DNA of 6,961 bases, from contig JALSTO010000319.1 of assembly GCA_026983685.1 (NCBI GenBank), positions 1 through 6,961 on the forward strand. The letters are read 5' to 3'. This DNA comes from Aquificaceae bacterium. Lineage in GTDB: Bacteria; Aquificota; Aquificia; Aquificales; Aquificaceae. The notes under the pieces were generated by a model that saw nothing but the letters and a program-made list of their open reading frames with translations, did no database searches and was not told where the DNA came from. Positions 5,976 to 6,961 of the stretch are shown one piece after another (position 1 is the stretch's first letter; each line of letters begins with the position of its first letter). The translations under genes and the position numbers were made by a program.

Positions 5976-6961
5976 TGGTTAAGGCTGTTTATATCCACAT
6001 ACCTTTTTGCTCCTACAAGTGTTCTTACTGCGACTTTACCTCCCTTGTTGACTCTCCCATCCCTCCGTCGGACTATCTTAACCTCCTTCTGAAGGAAGCA
6101 AGGCTCTACAGGAATGTGGAGAGCTCTATAAGGACGATCTACATGGGTGGTGGGACGCCAACACTCCTCAAACCCGAGGAGATAGGTAGGCTTCTGGAAG
6201 GACTTTCCTCCATCTTTGAGCTCTCTTCCCTTGAGGAGGTTAGCGTTGAGTGCAATCCCGAAACCTACCGCTACGCTGAGTTCAAAAGGCTCACGAGCTA
6301 TGGGGTGAACCGCCTTAGCATAGGTGCCCAGAGCTTCACTCTGAAGGGTCTCTCAGCCTTGGGAAGGAGGCACACCCCCGAGGATACGTTGAAAGCTTTC
6401 TCAGAGGCAAGGGATGCGGGCTTTGAAAGCATAAACCTTGACCTCATCTACGGCTATCCGGGACAGAGACCCGAAGATGTTGAGTCTGAGCTTGAGGTTA
6501 TAGAGCGTTTGAGACCTGAGCATATCTCCGCCTACCTGCTCACACCTTACGAGGGGACTCCCATGGGTCTCGCTATCCTTTCCGGCAGGTTGAAACAGCC
6601 TCGGGAGGAGGAGCTTGCGGAGATTTATGATAGGCTCTGGAAGGGGCTCAGGGCTCTCGGGTATGAGAGGTATGAGATATCCAACTGGAGCCTGCCGGGT
6701 AAGGAGTGTAGGCACAACCTCGTTTACTGGAAGGGGGAGGAGTTCCTCGGTCTTGGTCTATCAGCTTGGGGCTACTTCGGGAGGGTTCGTTACGGAAACA
6801 CTAAGGTGCTAAAATCATACGGCGAAGCGGTCCTGTCAAATAAAAGACCTGTTGCTAAGGAAGTCAGGCTCAGTGGAAGGGATGTCTTTGAGGAGGACCT
6901 GATGCTCAGGCTTCGCCTCAAGTGGGGGCTTGAGCTTTCGGAGAGACACCTTATACCTGAG
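5975..6961 (+). CDS. hemW: HemW-like radical SAM protein (3' end beyond window)
   Basis: Radical S-adenosylmethionine protein of the HemN/HemW family; HemW members are proposed haem chaperones and lack coproporphyrinogen dehydrogenase activity. The frame is open to the last base, giving 329 residues of a family usually near 380, so about 50 are missing. Seen: IHIPFC with the 4Fe-4S motif Cys12-x3-Cys16-x2-Cys19 followed by Asp-Phe, the HemW pattern and not the CxC of true HemN; the glycine motif MGGGTPTLL (57-65); GAQS (118-121); DLIYGYPGQ (156-164); ISAYLLTPYEGTP (184-196); and HNLVYW (247-252) followed by a Gly-rich Leu-Gly-Leu-Gly stretch typical of HemW. The ATG overlaps the rodA stop as ATGA-type TGATG, implying coupled translation; the Shine-Dalgarno is weak. 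Its haem role here is inferred from family. Confidence 0.92.
   Translation, partial: MVKAVYIHIPFCSYKCSYCDFTSLVDSPIPPSDYLNLLLKEARLYRNVESSIRTIYMGGGTPTLLKPEEIGRLLEGLSSIFELSSLEEVSVECNPETYRYAEFKRLTSYGVNRLSIGAQSFTLKGLSALGRRHTPEDTLKAFSEARDAGFESINLDLIYGYPGQRPEDVESELEVIERLRPEHISAYLLTPYEGTPMGLAILSGRLKQPREEELAEIYDRLWKGLRALGYERYEISNWSLPGKECRHNLVYWKGEEFLGLGLSAWGYFGRVRYGNTKVLKSYGEAVLSNKRPVAKEVRLSGRDVFEEDLMLRLRLKWGLELSERHLIPE

Noticed and set aside
5975..6961. Oxygen-independent coproporphyrinogen dehydrogenase HemN
   Set aside because: The cluster motif is CxxxCxxC followed by Asp-Phe without the extra Cys of HemN, and HNLVYW marks HemW.
1..6961. CRISPR array, tRNA, IS element or prophage gene
   Set aside because: No regular repeats, cloverleaf-like stretches, terminal inverted repeats or transposase/phage motifs were seen; the DNA is almost fully coding for housekeeping proteins.

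Overview
The window reads as a compact, gene-dense stretch of a bacterial chromosome, most likely from a thermophilic member of the Aquificales (Aquifex/Hydrogenobacter/Thermocrinis relatives). Three things suggest this. The large subunit of carbamoyl-phosphate synthetase is encoded as a separate N-terminal half, as known for Aquifex aeolicus. Codon use is thermophile-like, rich in AGG/AGA for Arg, ATA for Ile and GAG/AAG. The proteins are rich in Lys and Glu, and intergenic space is minimal. The assignment is inference from memory of the families; no search was run.

Layout. (1) 38-1570, plus: complete GMP synthetase (guaA). (2) 2380 down to 1571, minus: a two-gene unit for envelope proteins, a 75-residue Lpp-like coiled-coil lipoprotein followed 15 bp later by a 188-residue lipoprotein with a coiled coil and a C-terminal LysM domain. 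Its last stop codon directly abuts the guaA stop. (3) 2430-4100, plus: carB N-terminal half, divergent from the lipoprotein unit across a 49-bp gap holding overlapping candidate -10 elements for both directions. (4) About 105 bp of AT-rich non-coding DNA with a short AT-only inverted repeat. (5) 4206 to the window end, plus: a tightly overlapping four-gene run of a secreted SCP2-like protein, a ThiS/MoaD-type ubiquitin-fold protein, rodA and hemW, the last cut by the window edge.

How the genes fit together. guaA and carB are both glutamine-linked nucleotide biosynthesis genes. Each has a good -10-like hexamer about 10 nt before the ATG and no nearby Shine-Dalgarno, so leaderless transcripts are possible. 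The minus-strand lipoproteins look like a peptidoglycan/outer-membrane linker pair, and RodA downstream makes peptidoglycan, so envelope maintenance is a loose common theme. The SCP2-like/ThiS-like/rodA/hemW run mixes lipid binding, sulfur carriage, cell-wall synthesis and haem handling with overlaps of 10, 23 and 1 bp. That implies translational coupling more than an obvious shared pathway.

I see no mobile element, CRISPR array, tRNA, rRNA or phage gene. The most unusual items are the ThiS-like protein that ends in Gly-Gly-Ala instead of Gly-Gly, the periplasmic SCP2-like protein, and the lipoprotein pair. Most of the window is ordinary housekeeping DNA.
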